Shown: positions 1-6,547 of the stretch, in pieces
How positions within the stretch are numbered: position 1 is the first letter of the stretch
How the letters are laid out: each line of letters starts with the position of its first letter
DNA from: M3007 sp038249605
Lineage (GTDB): Bacteria; Bacteroidota; Bacteroidia; Chitinophagales; Saprospiraceae
NCBI GenBank assembly: GCA_038249605.1
Contig: JBBSDH010000105.1
Location: 1-14,326, forward strand
Reading direction: 5' to 3'
Length of the DNA: 14,326 nt
The notes under the pieces: model-generated
Told to the model about the DNA's origin: nothing
Seen by the model: only the letters and a program-made list of their open reading frames with translations
Databases searched by the model: none
Translations under genes and position numbers: made by a program

Positions 1-104
1 AAAAAATACAAAACGCAAACACTCTCTCAACCTTTCCGCACCAGCCTTGTCTTTACCCTTACCTTGCTACCCGCAAACAACGAAAACCAACATACAGCAG
101 CAGC

Positions 105-503
105 ATGAACATACATCCTTTAACGGCGACCATTACTGTGCTGTTTATGACATTCCTCATGGGCTGCAGCGAAAAAAACTGCACCCAACCCACGGGCGCT
201 TGGACCAACCGCGAAGGGCAATCCCTGGTGTTCAACCCCGAAGGGAAAGGACTTTGGCTCACGCGTTTTGGTTTTACCTACGATACCGTAACCTTCAGCT
301 ACCTGATTGATTGTAAAAAAGACCCCACAACAATCGATTTAAAAGATTTCAACGAAGGGACGCAGATGGGCCAAACCTTGTACGGCATCATCGAGATGGG
401 CACAGACAGCTCTTTCCGCATCCGTTACGAGTCGGGCGCCGACCCGTCGGTTCGGCCTGTAGCGTTCGACAGCGACCAGACGGTTAAGTTTTTTCGAAAA
501 TGA
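105..503 (+). CDS. Small lipoprotein, lipocalin-like style, function unknown
   Basis: This 132-residue protein starts with a hydrophobic signal segment and a clear lipobox (LMGC, lipidated Cys21), so it should be anchored in the periplasm or outer membrane. The mature part is about 110 residues, with alternating hydrophobic and turn residues (TGAWTN, LVFNPEGKGLW, LYGIIEMG, SSFRIRYE, VRPVAFDS), which suggests a small beta-barrel or beta-sandwich. This style recalls small lipocalin-like lipoproteins of Bacteroidota. I recognise no catalytic motif and assign no function. The next gene begins 27 bases after the stop on the same strand, so the two may be co-transcribed. I chose ATG at 105 because it gives a complete signal peptide. 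An overlapping 87-codon frame starting at 47 has no such feature and is ignored. Confidence 0.85.
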   Translation: MNIHPLTATITVLFMTFLMGCSEKNCTQPTGAWTNREGQSLVFNPEGKGLWLTRFGFTYDTVTFSYLIDCKKDPTTIDLKDFNEGTQMGQTLYGIIEMGTDSSFRIRYESGADPSVRPVAFDSDQTVKFFRK

Positions 504-530
504 TGTTTATCTTCGTTCAAACTTTTTTCG

Positions 531-1802
531 ATGATCCGTTTTCTACCCTTTTTCGTTCTGTTATCTGGCGCCCTTTTTGCGCAGCCGCAAAATCCCTACA
601 CCGTACCAGAATATGCTCCCTCAAAAGCTGTTTTGGTCGAATGGGATTTCAACAACAACACGTGGGATCTTTATTCCGAACTCATCGCCCACTGCCGGGA
701 AGCAGTCGATGTGGTTTGTGTGGTGCGCGATGCCGGTGAAGAAGCCGACATAACCCAACGCCTCACGGCCGATGGCGTTTCATCCGATAATGTATCTTTC
801 GTTTATGTGCCCTGCGAACGCATGTGGATACGCGACCATGGCCCCTTTGCCGTACAAACATCCAATGGTGTGGCTTTTATGGATTTCAACGACAAGGCCG
901 ACAGCGGTTTAGATGAAAACCTGCCTACCAACCTGGCCCTGGAATGGAGCCTCGATTTTTACCAACGCACTTGGACGTTCGACGGCGGCAACCTGCTCGT
1001 AGACAGCTACAGAACTCTGTTTTGTACTCACGGGTTGTACGACAACAACCCCGGTATGAGCCAGCAAGCCATCGCTCAAGACCTTGAAAATTACATGGGC
1101 ATCAACCGCGTGGTGGCTCTCAAAAGGCAACACGATGACTATTGGGCGCACATCGACATGCAGGCCAAGCTGCTTGACGACAGCACTTTTGTATTGTCGA
1201 GCGTAAGTTTCGGACATCCCAATTACGACAGTCTGGAATACAACTTCCAATTGCTGGCTGGCCTCGAAACACACGAAGGGAAACCTTACCGCATCCGCCG
1301 TCTTCCGCATGCCGACGACTGGAAAACATATGCCAATGCGTTGATCCTCAACAACACGGTCATCGTTCCGGTATACGACCATCCCAACGACTCCCTGGCC
1401 ATCAGCACCTATGCCGAGCTGCTACCCAACCACAACATCAAAACCCTCAATTGCAACAAAATCATAGCCTGGGAAGGTGCCCTGCACTGCATCACCATGC
1501 AGTTGTTCGATGAAAACAACCTTGTTTCAACCGAACTGCCATCTTTGTTGCCGGACATGCAGCTAGCCGTTGTTCCCAATCCTGTGATTTCAGGATCGCC
1601 AGTTGGTTTGAAAATTGCAGGCGGAAGTATCATGTCCGGTACGGTGAGCATCAGCGATGCACTCGGCCGTTTGAGGCATGAGGAGCGCCTGTCTCGGTTA
1701 CAGGATGAACACCTGATCTATGCTGATTTGGTGCCTGGACTGTATTACATCCAGGTGCGAAGTGCACAGGGCGTAGCAAGTGTGTCCTTCGTGGTGTATT
1801 AA
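531..1802 (+). CDS. Secreted agmatine/peptidylarginine deiminase family protein with T9SS sorting domain
   Basis: The protein has 423 residues. Residues 1-17 form a signal peptide (ending LFAQ). Residues about 22-335 are a PAD-type guanidino-modifying enzyme domain with its hallmark motifs: WIRDHGPF (Asp102), FDGGNLL, HIDM (His207, Asp209) and GALHCITM (Cys320, the predicted nucleophile). The family hydrolyses a guanidino group, either agmatine to N-carbamoylputrescine and ammonia, or arginine to citrulline in peptides. Residues about 342-423 look like a type A T9SS C-terminal sorting domain (VVPNP start, SDALGR, LVPGLYYIQV, ending SFVVY). This implies export through the outer membrane and makes an extracellular peptidylarginine-deiminase-like role plausible, as for the T9SS-exported Porphyromonas enzyme. 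Substrate choice cannot be read from the sequence. The gene converges on riboflavin synthase; the stops overlap in TTAA at 1799-1802. Confidence 0.92.
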   Translation: MIRFLPFFVLLSGALFAQPQNPYTVPEYAPSKAVLVEWDFNNNTWDLYSELIAHCREAVDVVCVVRDAGEEADITQRLTADGVSSDNVSFVYVPCERMWIRDHGPFAVQTSNGVAFMDFNDKADSGLDENLPTNLALEWSLDFYQRTWTFDGGNLLVDSYRTLFCTHGLYDNNPGMSQQAIAQDLENYMGINRVVALKRQHDDYWAHIDMQAKLLDDSTFVLSSVSFGHPNYDSLEYNFQLLAGLETHEGKPYRIRRLPHADDWKTYANALILNNTVIVPVYDHPNDSLAISTYAELLPNHNIKTLNCNKIIAWEGALHCITMQLFDENNLVSTELPSLLPDMQLAVVPNPVISGSPVGLKIAGGSIMSGTVSISDALGRLRHEERLSRLQDEHLIYADLVPGLYYIQVRSAQGVASVSFVVY

Positions 1803-2392
1803 CGACCGTAAGCGGCCAGGTGCCTGGCAATGTATTTCCCGATGATGTCGAACTCGAGGTTTACAGCATCACCCATTTGAAGGGTTTTAAAATTGGTATG
1901 CTCCCAGGTGTACGGGATGATGGCCACTGAAAACGTATCGGCCAGAGGCTCCACCACCGTGAGGCTCACGCCGTTGATGCACACCGATCCTTTGTCCACG
2001 AGCAGGTGTTCGGGCGTAGGCTTGTACCTGAACGTGAATCGCCAGCTGCCTCCCGTTTCCAGCACAGCGGTACATATGGCGGTGTCGTCCACATGCCCTT
2101 GTACCATGTGCCCGTCGAGCCTGCCACCCATGGGCAGACAACGCTCGAGGTTCACCAATGTACCTGCATGCCATGAACCCAGATTTGTACGACGCAACGT
2201 TTCGTCGATGGCCGTCACCCGGTGCGAATGGTCGTCCAAAGCCGTCACCGTGAGGCACACGCCGTTGTGGCTCACGCTTTGGTCGATCTTCAGTTCGTGC
2301 GATAAATCGCTTTCCATTGTGAAGTGTACGTTGGCGCGGTCTTTTTCGATGTGTTTAACTTTGCCAATTGTTTCTATGATTCCTGTAAACAT
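1799..2392 (-). CDS. ribE: Riboflavin synthase (alpha chain)
   Basis: This 197-residue protein has the normal length for riboflavin synthase, which dismutates two 6,7-dimethyl-8-ribityllumazine molecules to riboflavin and a pyrimidinedione, the last step of riboflavin synthesis in the cytosol. The start MFTGIIETIG is the family's diagnostic N-terminus. Two lumazine-binding barrel repeats are visible: repeat 1 with NGVCLTV (residues 43-49) and repeat 2 with INGVSLTVV (139-147), plus the conserved GHMVQGHVD (94-102). No other rib gene is adjacent, so it is a stand-alone gene as often seen in Bacteroidota. No FMN riboswitch is recognised upstream. The gene converges with the deiminase gene, sharing the TTAA that gives both stop codons. 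The upstream spacer (2393-2586) carries REP-like palindromes. Confidence 0.97.
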   Translation of the reverse strand: MFTGIIETIGKVKHIEKDRANVHFTMESDLSHELKIDQSVSHNGVCLTVTALDDHSHRVTAIDETLRRTNLGSWHAGTLVNLERCLPMGGRLDGHMVQGHVDDTAICTAVLETGGSWRFTFRYKPTPEHLLVDKGSVCINGVSLTVVEPLADTFSVAIIPYTWEHTNFKTLQMGDAVNLEFDIIGKYIARHLAAYGR

Positions 2393-2414
2393 AAGGTTGG
2401 TCTGTTGGTCGACA

Positions 2415-2452
2415 AGGTGACATCTCCGACGAAGGAGGGGGTGTCACCTCAC
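2415..2452. repeat. REP-like palindrome, left copy
   Basis: AGGTGACA (2415-2422) is matched by its exact reverse complement TGTCACCT (2442-2449). Just inside lie TCTCC and GGAG, so the whole piece can fold as a hairpin. It lies between the phospholipase-C-like gene and riboflavin synthase, both on the minus strand, and could act as a terminator or mRNA-stabilising hairpin for the former. A related copy sits in opposite orientation at 2540-2573. Confidence 0.6.
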
Positions 2453-2539
2453 AAGTTATTGATGGTTTTTTTCTTCTTGCAGATTGGAATGCATAAACAA
2501 CATGCGTGTGCCAAAGTTTTAAAGGTACATTGTTCCATT

Positions 2540-2573
2540 GTGAGGTATCACCTTCTCTTACGTCGGAGATGAC
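2540..2573. repeat. REP-like repeat, right copy in inverted orientation
   Basis: Read on the minus strand this piece matches the left copy. CGTCGGAGATG (2561-2571) is the exact reverse complement of CATCTCCGACG (2421-2431), and GTGAGGT (2540-2546) is the reverse complement of ACCTCAC (2446-2452). Its own internal palindrome is degraded, for example GGTATC where a perfect copy would have GGTGAC. The two copies flank about 87 bp with no gene. The paired arrangement resembles a small non-autonomous element or a REP doublet. Confidence 0.55.
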
Positions 2574-2586
2574 GCCTCCCTGGCAT

Positions 2587-3810
2587 TCACTCCTCCGGCC
2601 GCCCCAAAATTTTCCCCAAATCAAACTTTTTTTTCACCTCAACCTCCTCTTTCAAATCTTCTTGTGTGACAACCGGCGCATCGAGGTTGGACATATTTGG
2701 TTGCCCGGCATCAACCCAGGCGGTGTACCAGGCATGGCCGAGGGCGGAAATGGCCGAGCGCATGCGGCGTTCCACCATACCTTGAAGGGCGTTTTGGTAG
2801 GCGGCGGCGTAGTCGCGGCAAGGCGCCAACAAAACGCGGCCACCGCGAGTTTCGGGACACGTTTGGCGGTCGGGCGGAAAAGATACGCGCAGGGCCCATT
2901 CGATGTCGAGCACGCTATCAACCATGGCGTTGCTGGCCAGAACGGTATTCCAGTAAAATTCGGAGGTGTTGTCGATGTAGGAGGCTTTGCCTACGAGGTA
3001 ATCGTATTGTTCGTCGGCAAAAAGCTCCGGGATGCGGCTTTCCCAAAAGCCGTGGATGCCATGTTGCTCCGTTTTTTGTCCGTTGTAGTTGCTGGTGGTG
3101 TGCAATGGCACGTGTGCGTCGCCGATGTAATGGCCCAGCTCGGCGCTCAGGCGCAGGATGCGTTTTGAGTTGCGCGTGCGCATGGCTTCGGTAAGGTCGC
3201 GCTGCATTTTTTGCAGGTGCCATGGCAGGATGCCATGTTCGGATAAATTTTCACGAAAAAAGACCGTTTCGAAAGGTGTCAGGATGGCACCCGTTTCGAG
3301 CAGGGGCCTAAGGGAGTCCGCCGGGAGGGCATTTTCATCGCGGTACAGTTGCGGCAACAAATGGGTGGTAAAAAAACGCCGGTAATCGGGGTGGAGATCG
3401 GGCGGCAAGGCCTGCATGCCTGCAAGCAGCAGAACCGTATCACCGTGTGTGGATACGCCGAAAAGGTCGGTGTGTTGCAGCATGGCATCGAGCCAGTTGC
3501 GGGGCAGGTCGTCGAAAGGCGGTTGGCCCCACACGTCGAGGTCGATGTAATGCCTGGGTGCTTCGTTTTTGGTGGCGTAGCGGCGCATGTCTGGATCAAC
3601 AGCATGGTCGCTGATCCAGTCGATGTGTGGTTTGTAAAACACCATCATTTCCGGCGGCAGGGTAAACACGGCAAGCCGGTTGATGCGGCGGTGCGCGAAA
3701 AAGCCCCAGTCGGGACTTGTTTTCCCGTTAGGAAACTTTGTCATCCCGTCAGGGAACCAAGCTGCGGAGAGCAGCAGGAGGCAAGTGGAAAGAAAAATAA
3801 AATAACGCAC
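2587..3810 (-). CDS. Secreted zinc-dependent phospholipase C / S1-P1 nuclease-like protein
   Basis: The 407-residue protein has an N-terminal signal peptide (about residues 1-17, MRYFIFLSTCLLLLSAAW). The mature part carries the multi-zinc helical-fold motifs of the phospholipase C/S1-P1 superfamily: WGFFAHRRI (Trp35, His40), DHAVDPD (Asp68, His69, Asp72), HYIDLD (87-92), LGHYIGDAHVPLH (His227, Asp231, His237) and HGIHGFWE (His250, His253). It should hydrolyse phosphodiester bonds (phospholipid head groups or nucleic acid) in the periplasm or outside; the substrate is not decidable here. The C-terminus is lysine- and glutamate-rich. Residues 19-32 are oddly repetitive (FPDGMTK then FPNGKTS). 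They are encoded by two 21-bp units that resemble an intergenic repeat at 5276-5338 and lie between the signal peptide and the first zinc motif, where I would expect little sequence. Confidence 0.88.
   Translation of the reverse strand: MRYFIFLSTCLLLLSAAWFPDGMTKFPNGKTSPDWGFFAHRRINRLAVFTLPPEMMVFYKPHIDWISDHAVDPDMRRYATKNEAPRHYIDLDVWGQPPFDDLPRNWLDAMLQHTDLFGVSTHGDTVLLLAGMQALPPDLHPDYRRFFTTHLLPQLYRDENALPADSLRPLLETGAILTPFETVFFRENLSEHGILPWHLQKMQRDLTEAMRTRNSKRILRLSAELGHYIGDAHVPLHTTSNYNGQKTEQHGIHGFWESRIPELFADEQYDYLVGKASYIDNTSEFYWNTVLASNAMVDSVLDIEWALRVSFPPDRQTCPETRGGRVLLAPCRDYAAAYQNALQGMVERRMRSAISALGHAWYTAWVDAGQPNMSNLDAPVVTQEDLKEEVEVKKKFDLGKILGRPEE
3715..3756 (-). repeat. Two 21-bp tandem repeats inside the phospholipase-C-like gene
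   Basis: In coding register the minus strand reads TTCCCTGACGGGATGACAAA plus G (3736-3756), then TTTCCTAACGGGAAAACAAG plus T (3715-3735). These are two 7-codon units giving FPDGMTK and FPNGKTS. The first unit differs only at scattered positions from the intergenic units at 5276-5338 read on the same strand. The length divides by three, so gaining a unit keeps the frame. Confidence 0.75.
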
Positions 3811-3901
3811 GACGGTATAACTTTTTGGTTACAAACGGGTGCGCAGCAGGTTACAAAAATGGGGAATTTTTTTGAAAACCGACGGTGGAGGGAAAGGCTT
3901 T

Positions 3902-3932
3902 TTTGATTTTCCCCAAAAAAACTTTACAATTG
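3902..3932 (+). promoter_or_regulatory. Bacteroidota-type promoter for the 3965 lipoprotein gene
   Basis: TTTG at 3902-3905 is followed after 19 bases by TACAATTG at 3925-3932. This matches the primary sigma consensus TTTG-N19-TAnnTTTG at all but one fixed position. Transcription would start near 3938-3940, about 25 bases before the ATG at 3965. Confidence 0.65.
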
Positions 3933-3964
3933 TGTTTTAGAAAAGCCTAATCAGCCGAGAAGCT

Positions 3965-4678
3965 ATGAAACCTGAAAGATTTATCCTCCCCTGCCTACTT
4001 TTTGTGTTGATGCTGTTTGCCTGCAAATCAAAGCAAACCATGGCTTCACCTGCTCCTTTTGGTGGTGATGAAACCGATGAATATGCGGTTGTAACAAATG
4101 AAGTAGAAGAGGCACCGCCACCTCCTGAGCCAATTCTTGTCGGTTCACCCGCGCCTGTACCACAGGCGCCATCTTCAGCGCCCCGGTCGATGGAAGAGGC
4201 GTCTGATGATGCGAAGTCCATAGATTTTGCTTTTCAGAAACAAGGCCGGGCCGGCATTCCGTTGTCCAAATACGCCACGGCCCAAGGTTGTTTGGGCCGA
4301 TCCAAGAGCAGTTTCACGGTGGGGCTCTATCCGAAAGCAAACATGGACCTGGTTTCATTCGTGGTGTATGCCAACGACTGCGGCGGCATGAGCCTAACCA
4401 TAACCGGCGTAGAAATGGCGGAAACCGCGAAAATCGCACTGACCAAAGGCAAAAACCTGATCGTACTCGAAGACTACGACATCCGTCTGCGCGGCGGCGC
4501 AAAATACACCATGACCTGCACGGGCATCGGGAGTTACGGCGGATGCAGCTCCACCAGGCCGCCGATGTTTGAGGACATCAGCAAATGCACCAACCTGGCC
4601 TCCAACAACCACCCAAGCCTTGTTTTGGACCAGAAAACAGCACCTTTTATTTTTGATTTTAAGTTTTTGTTTCAATAA
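3965..4678 (+). CDS. Cysteine-containing lipoprotein with proline-rich linker, function unknown
   Basis: The 237-residue protein begins with a lipoprotein signal peptide ending LMLFAC (lipidated Cys20). Residues about 30-75 are an acidic then proline-rich linker (EEAPPPPEP, SPAPVPQAPSSAP) that would hold the C-terminal domain away from the membrane. Residues about 90-237 form a compact domain with several cysteines (QGCLG, NDCGG, MTCTG, GGCSS, SKCTN) that could pair as disulfides in the periplasm. Its alternating strands (FTVGLYP, VSFVVYAND, SLTITGVE, KNLIVLEDYDIRL, YTMTCTG) suggest a beta-sandwich. I do not recognise the family. It has its own promoter (3902-3932) and diverges from the phospholipase-C-like gene. 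The stop is TAA, 111 bases before the next gene. Confidence 0.85.
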   Translation: MKPERFILPCLLFVLMLFACKSKQTMASPAPFGGDETDEYAVVTNEVEEAPPPPEPILVGSPAPVPQAPSSAPRSMEEASDDAKSIDFAFQKQGRAGIPLSKYATAQGCLGRSKSSFTVGLYPKANMDLVSFVVYANDCGGMSLTITGVEMAETAKIALTKGKNLIVLEDYDIRLRGGAKYTMTCTGIGSYGGCSSTRPPMFEDISKCTNLASNNHPSLVLDQKTAPFIFDFKFLFQ

Positions 4679-4732
4679 GGTCGCACCTCCGCCTACAACT
4701 TTTGTCGTATTCCATTGCCCACCTGCCGGGCC

Positions 4733-4740
4733 TACCTTCG
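4733..4740 (+). promoter_or_regulatory. Possible -7 element of the lectin-like gene
   Basis: TACCTTCG matches the Bacteroidota -7 box TAnnTTTG except for one base. The matching -33 box is weak: the nearest TTG, at 4715-4717, is too close, and TTTG at 4701-4704 is too far. The call rests mainly on position, about 50 bases upstream of the ATG at 4790. Confidence 0.35.
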
Positions 4741-4761
4741 CCATACCGTCTGAGTATGGCG
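4739..4761. promoter_or_regulatory. Perfect 8-bp dyad at the predicted start of lectin-gene transcription
   Basis: CGCCATAC (4739-4746) and its exact reverse complement GTATGGCG (4754-4761) enclose a 7-base loop. The dyad overlaps the end of the putative -7 box and the expected start site. It could be an operator for a dimeric regulator or a 5'-UTR hairpin. No T-run follows, so it is not a typical terminator for the upstream lipoprotein gene. Confidence 0.45.
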
Positions 4762-4789
4762 CACCCTCCCGTAACCCAAATCAAACGAC

Positions 4790-5197
4790 ATGACCACCCA
4801 AGACCACCACCTTACTCCTGGGAATAACTGCTCTCTGACCATTTCCTCGCGCGACATGTTTTCGAGTCACCGTCTCATCATTGGTCCCGGACAAACGTAC
4901 CATTTTGCCGTTTCACCAACCGATTTGTGGTTCGATATGGGTTGTCCTACCAATGTCAATGGATTCAACAATGTATTTGTCAGGTGGTTTGGTAAAACGC
5001 TCCGAGTTAAGGAAGCCAAATGTTTTGCCCTCTGCGGGATTCTGAATGAAAACAAAGCAACGGCCTTCGTCATCGGTACCGAATTGCGCAAAACGTTTTC
5101 CGAAGGGGGCGTCTTATCTTTTTTTGCCAACGACGTTGAAGACTACTACGGTAACAACTTTGGAAAAATCACGCTGGAGGTATTGCGGTTGAAGTAA
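4790..5197 (+). CDS. Free-standing LecA/PA-IL-like lectin-fold protein
   Basis: The 135-residue protein has no signal peptide or membrane segment, so it is predicted to be cytosolic. It is all-beta in character. Its C-terminal third (VLSFFANDVEDYYGNNFGKI) closely resembles the calcium- and galactose-binding loop of Pseudomonas LecA (NDVPGTYGNN). Asp115, Asn122 and Asn123 line up with LecA Asp100, Asn107 and Asn108. LecA Thr104 is replaced by Tyr119, but that residue binds metal through its backbone. Upstream, GPGQTYHFAVSPTDLWFDMG resembles the region of LecA that precedes its ligand tyrosine, though the match is looser. The length is close to LecA (about 121 residues), so this is a single domain, not a fragment of an adhesin. 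Galactose binding is inference. The partner, target and release route are unknown. Confidence 0.65.
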   Translation: MTTQDHHLTPGNNCSLTISSRDMFSSHRLIIGPGQTYHFAVSPTDLWFDMGCPTNVNGFNNVFVRWFGKTLRVKEAKCFALCGILNENKATAFVIGTELRKTFSEGGVLSFFANDVEDYYGNNFGKITLEVLRLK

Positions 5198-5797
5198 AAA
5201 GGGCGCCCAGCTTTGCCAAGACTTCTGAGGAGGCATCCATTTTTAAACAGGCTTCAGAGTGTTCTATTGGTTGTTTTGTCATTCCGCCAGGAAACTTTGT
5301 CATTCCGCAAGGGACTTTTATCATTCCGCAAGGAAACCCGCAACGAAAAAACGAATAGACGAAGTTATAACTTTAGGTATAGGAGGGTGTACAGCGTGTA
5401 TAAAAACAGGGCTTTTTTGGTCAAAAGTTATGCATATTGAAAAAAAATTATTTATGCTGTTGTGGATTTAAAAAAGTGAGAGTATGTTTGGAGTCTGGTG
5501 TCTAACTGGTGAGTGTCAAAATCATAAGATTATGTGCTAAAGTTTGAAAAAGTTTTTAGCAGAAGGAGGCCAATGCGATTTACGAAAGTAGGGTGTTTTC
5601 AGATTTCTGTGCCCAAACTACATTTTCGCCTATTTACCAACCATCAAACCTCGAACCAAGCCGGTGTTTACAAAGGCGGAGTTGGACTTTGATGCTAGGT
5701 ATTTGGCTCCAGGGAAAAGTTTGACACAGAAACTTATATACATCAGCGATACACGAAACTAAGCCACAGACCATTAAGTGCCCAAACATCCCAGCCC
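5198..5797. other. 600-bp gap with repeats and no convincing gene
   Basis: The stretch holds an 8-bp palindrome GGGCGCCC (5201-5208) just after the lectin stop and the three 21-bp repeats (5276-5338). An AT-richer segment follows to 5797. One 39-codon frame (5573-5692) follows a strong AGAAGGAGG Shine-Dalgarno-like run with 3 bases between, but its product resembles nothing I know and it may be chance. GTGCCCAAAC occurs twice (near 5610 and 5780). I see no transposase, RNA gene or origin. Confidence 0.6.
5276..5338. repeat. Three tandem 21-bp repeats
   Basis: The units are 5276-5296, 5297-5317 and 5318-5338, with consensus TTGTCATTCCGCAAGGAAAC plus T. Each has a short inner dyad such as TTCC-GCMA-GGAA. 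The related copies at 3715-3756 keep that pairing with different bases (CCC-GTCA-GGG), which suggests the small hairpin matters. The array crosses a spurious open frame (5213-5440), which explains why that frame reads LSFRxx repeats. Confidence 0.85.
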
Positions 5798-6432
5798 ATG
5801 CACTACCTCTCCACCCTCTCCCTCACACTCGGAATAACCATCATCGGTCTGGCGATTTTTGGCTTTGTTTTTTTGCATGGATATACTGGAAGTACTCCAA
5901 GGACAACCCGTGGCCCGATAAGCTGTTCGAAATATGAAAATGGACTCTGGCCAGCATCGCGTTGGTCGTTTCCGCTTCCAACATCACCTACGGATTCAAG
6001 AAGCGTGATCAGGACCTTGAAGAGATGGTGTAGTTGAATAATTATGTGGATTAAATTGTCAAGGTGGAAGGCCTGGAACAAAAAATTGCCCTGAGAAAAT
6101 TTTTTGCCTTTGTAACCCCCAACGGTGATTTGAAAAAAGGCTGGAAGGAATATTACGACAAGCTTTTAACCTAAAAGGAAAAATACGACAGCCTTGTAGT
6201 CGTTCAGCGCAACCTGGAATTTGAAATTGATGAAATGAACGAAAAAGGCAAAACCTTACCCCAAGCAAAAGCTTAGGCAAAATCCAAACTGGACGTCATC
6301 AAACATAAAGTGGAAAGTTTCGAGAAACCCATCCTCGATCGAAAAGACCTGTTGATGAATCAGAATAATTCTACCAATGACCTAAATTAGGAGCTGCTTA
6401 ATAGAAAAGGGAGGGAATTGAAAGGAAGCTAT
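5798..6432 (+). pseudogene. Decayed gene for a two-helix membrane protein with coiled-coil tail
   Basis: ATG at 5798 opens a good transmembrane segment (LGITIIGLAIFGFVF). The frame then fails at a run of seven T (5868-5874). One added T would join it to a second frame that continues WIYWKYSKDNPWPDKLFE, then a second hydrophobic segment (TLASIALVV), then a charged helical tail (QDLEEM, KVEGLEQKIALRKFF, GWKEYYDKLL, RNLEFEIDEMNEKGKTL, KSKLDVIKHKVESFEK). That second frame is interrupted by six stops: TGA 5935, TAG 6031, TAA 6052, TAA 6172, TAG 6274 and TAG 6388. The ancestral product was about 210 residues, with two membrane helices followed by a coiled coil. I do not recognise the family. It is read as dead because TAA and TGA are clearly used as stops by the neighbours. 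Confidence 0.7.
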
Positions 6433-6451
6433 CCCCCCCCAAACTTACCCC

Positions 6452-6483
6452 TTGACAACCTCCTCCCCAATCCCCTACCTTTG
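6452..6483 (+). promoter_or_regulatory. Bacteroidota-type promoter for the giant protease gene
   Basis: TTG at 6452-6454 is followed after 21 bases by TACCTTTG at 6476-6483, an exact match to the -7 consensus TAnnTTTG. Transcription should begin near 6489-6492. The leader to the first ATG (6509) would be only about 18 bases, and about 43 bases to the GTG at 6534. Confidence 0.65.
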
Positions 6484-6508
6484 TAATCCAATCCAAAAAA
6501 CCACCCCA

Positions 6509-6547
6509 ATGACTGTAATCCACCTCGACGGGCGTGAATACCGGTGA
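6509..6547 (+). other. Twelve-codon leader frame overlapping the start of the giant gene
   Basis: ATG at 6509 is the first start codon after the predicted promoter and opens MTVIHLDGREYR, ending at TGA (6545-6547). The frame overlaps GTG 6534. A +1 slip at CGG-TGA-C would enter exactly the reading frame of the giant protein. It may be a leader peptide, the true N-terminus through a frameshift or indel, or chance. Confidence 0.35.

Noticed and set aside
909..1382. 157-codon minus-strand frame inside the deiminase gene
   Set aside because: It is antisense to well-conserved deiminase motifs and is a by-product of codon bias.
2393..2586. FMN riboswitch upstream of riboflavin synthase
   Set aside because: I see none of the conserved RFN-element segments; the folding potential here is accounted for by the REP-like palindromes.
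5201..5208. GGGCGCCC palindrome after the lectin gene as an intrinsic terminator
   Set aside because: It has no loop and no T-run downstream, so it does not fit an intrinsic terminator.
5276..5338. Possible minimal CRISPR array
   Set aside because: The units are directly adjacent with no spacers, and no cas gene is present.
5213..5440. 75-codon frame with repeated LSFRxx residues
   Set aside because: The repetition comes from the 21-bp DNA repeat read in one frame. It has no start context and no protein-like remainder.
4790..6432. A gasdermin-like pore protein as target of the nearby multi-protease
   Set aside because: Bacterial gasdermin operons pair a small pore former with a caspase- or subtilase-type protease. 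The small neighbours here are a LecA-like protein and a dead two-helix coiled-coil gene, and neither looks like a gasdermin.
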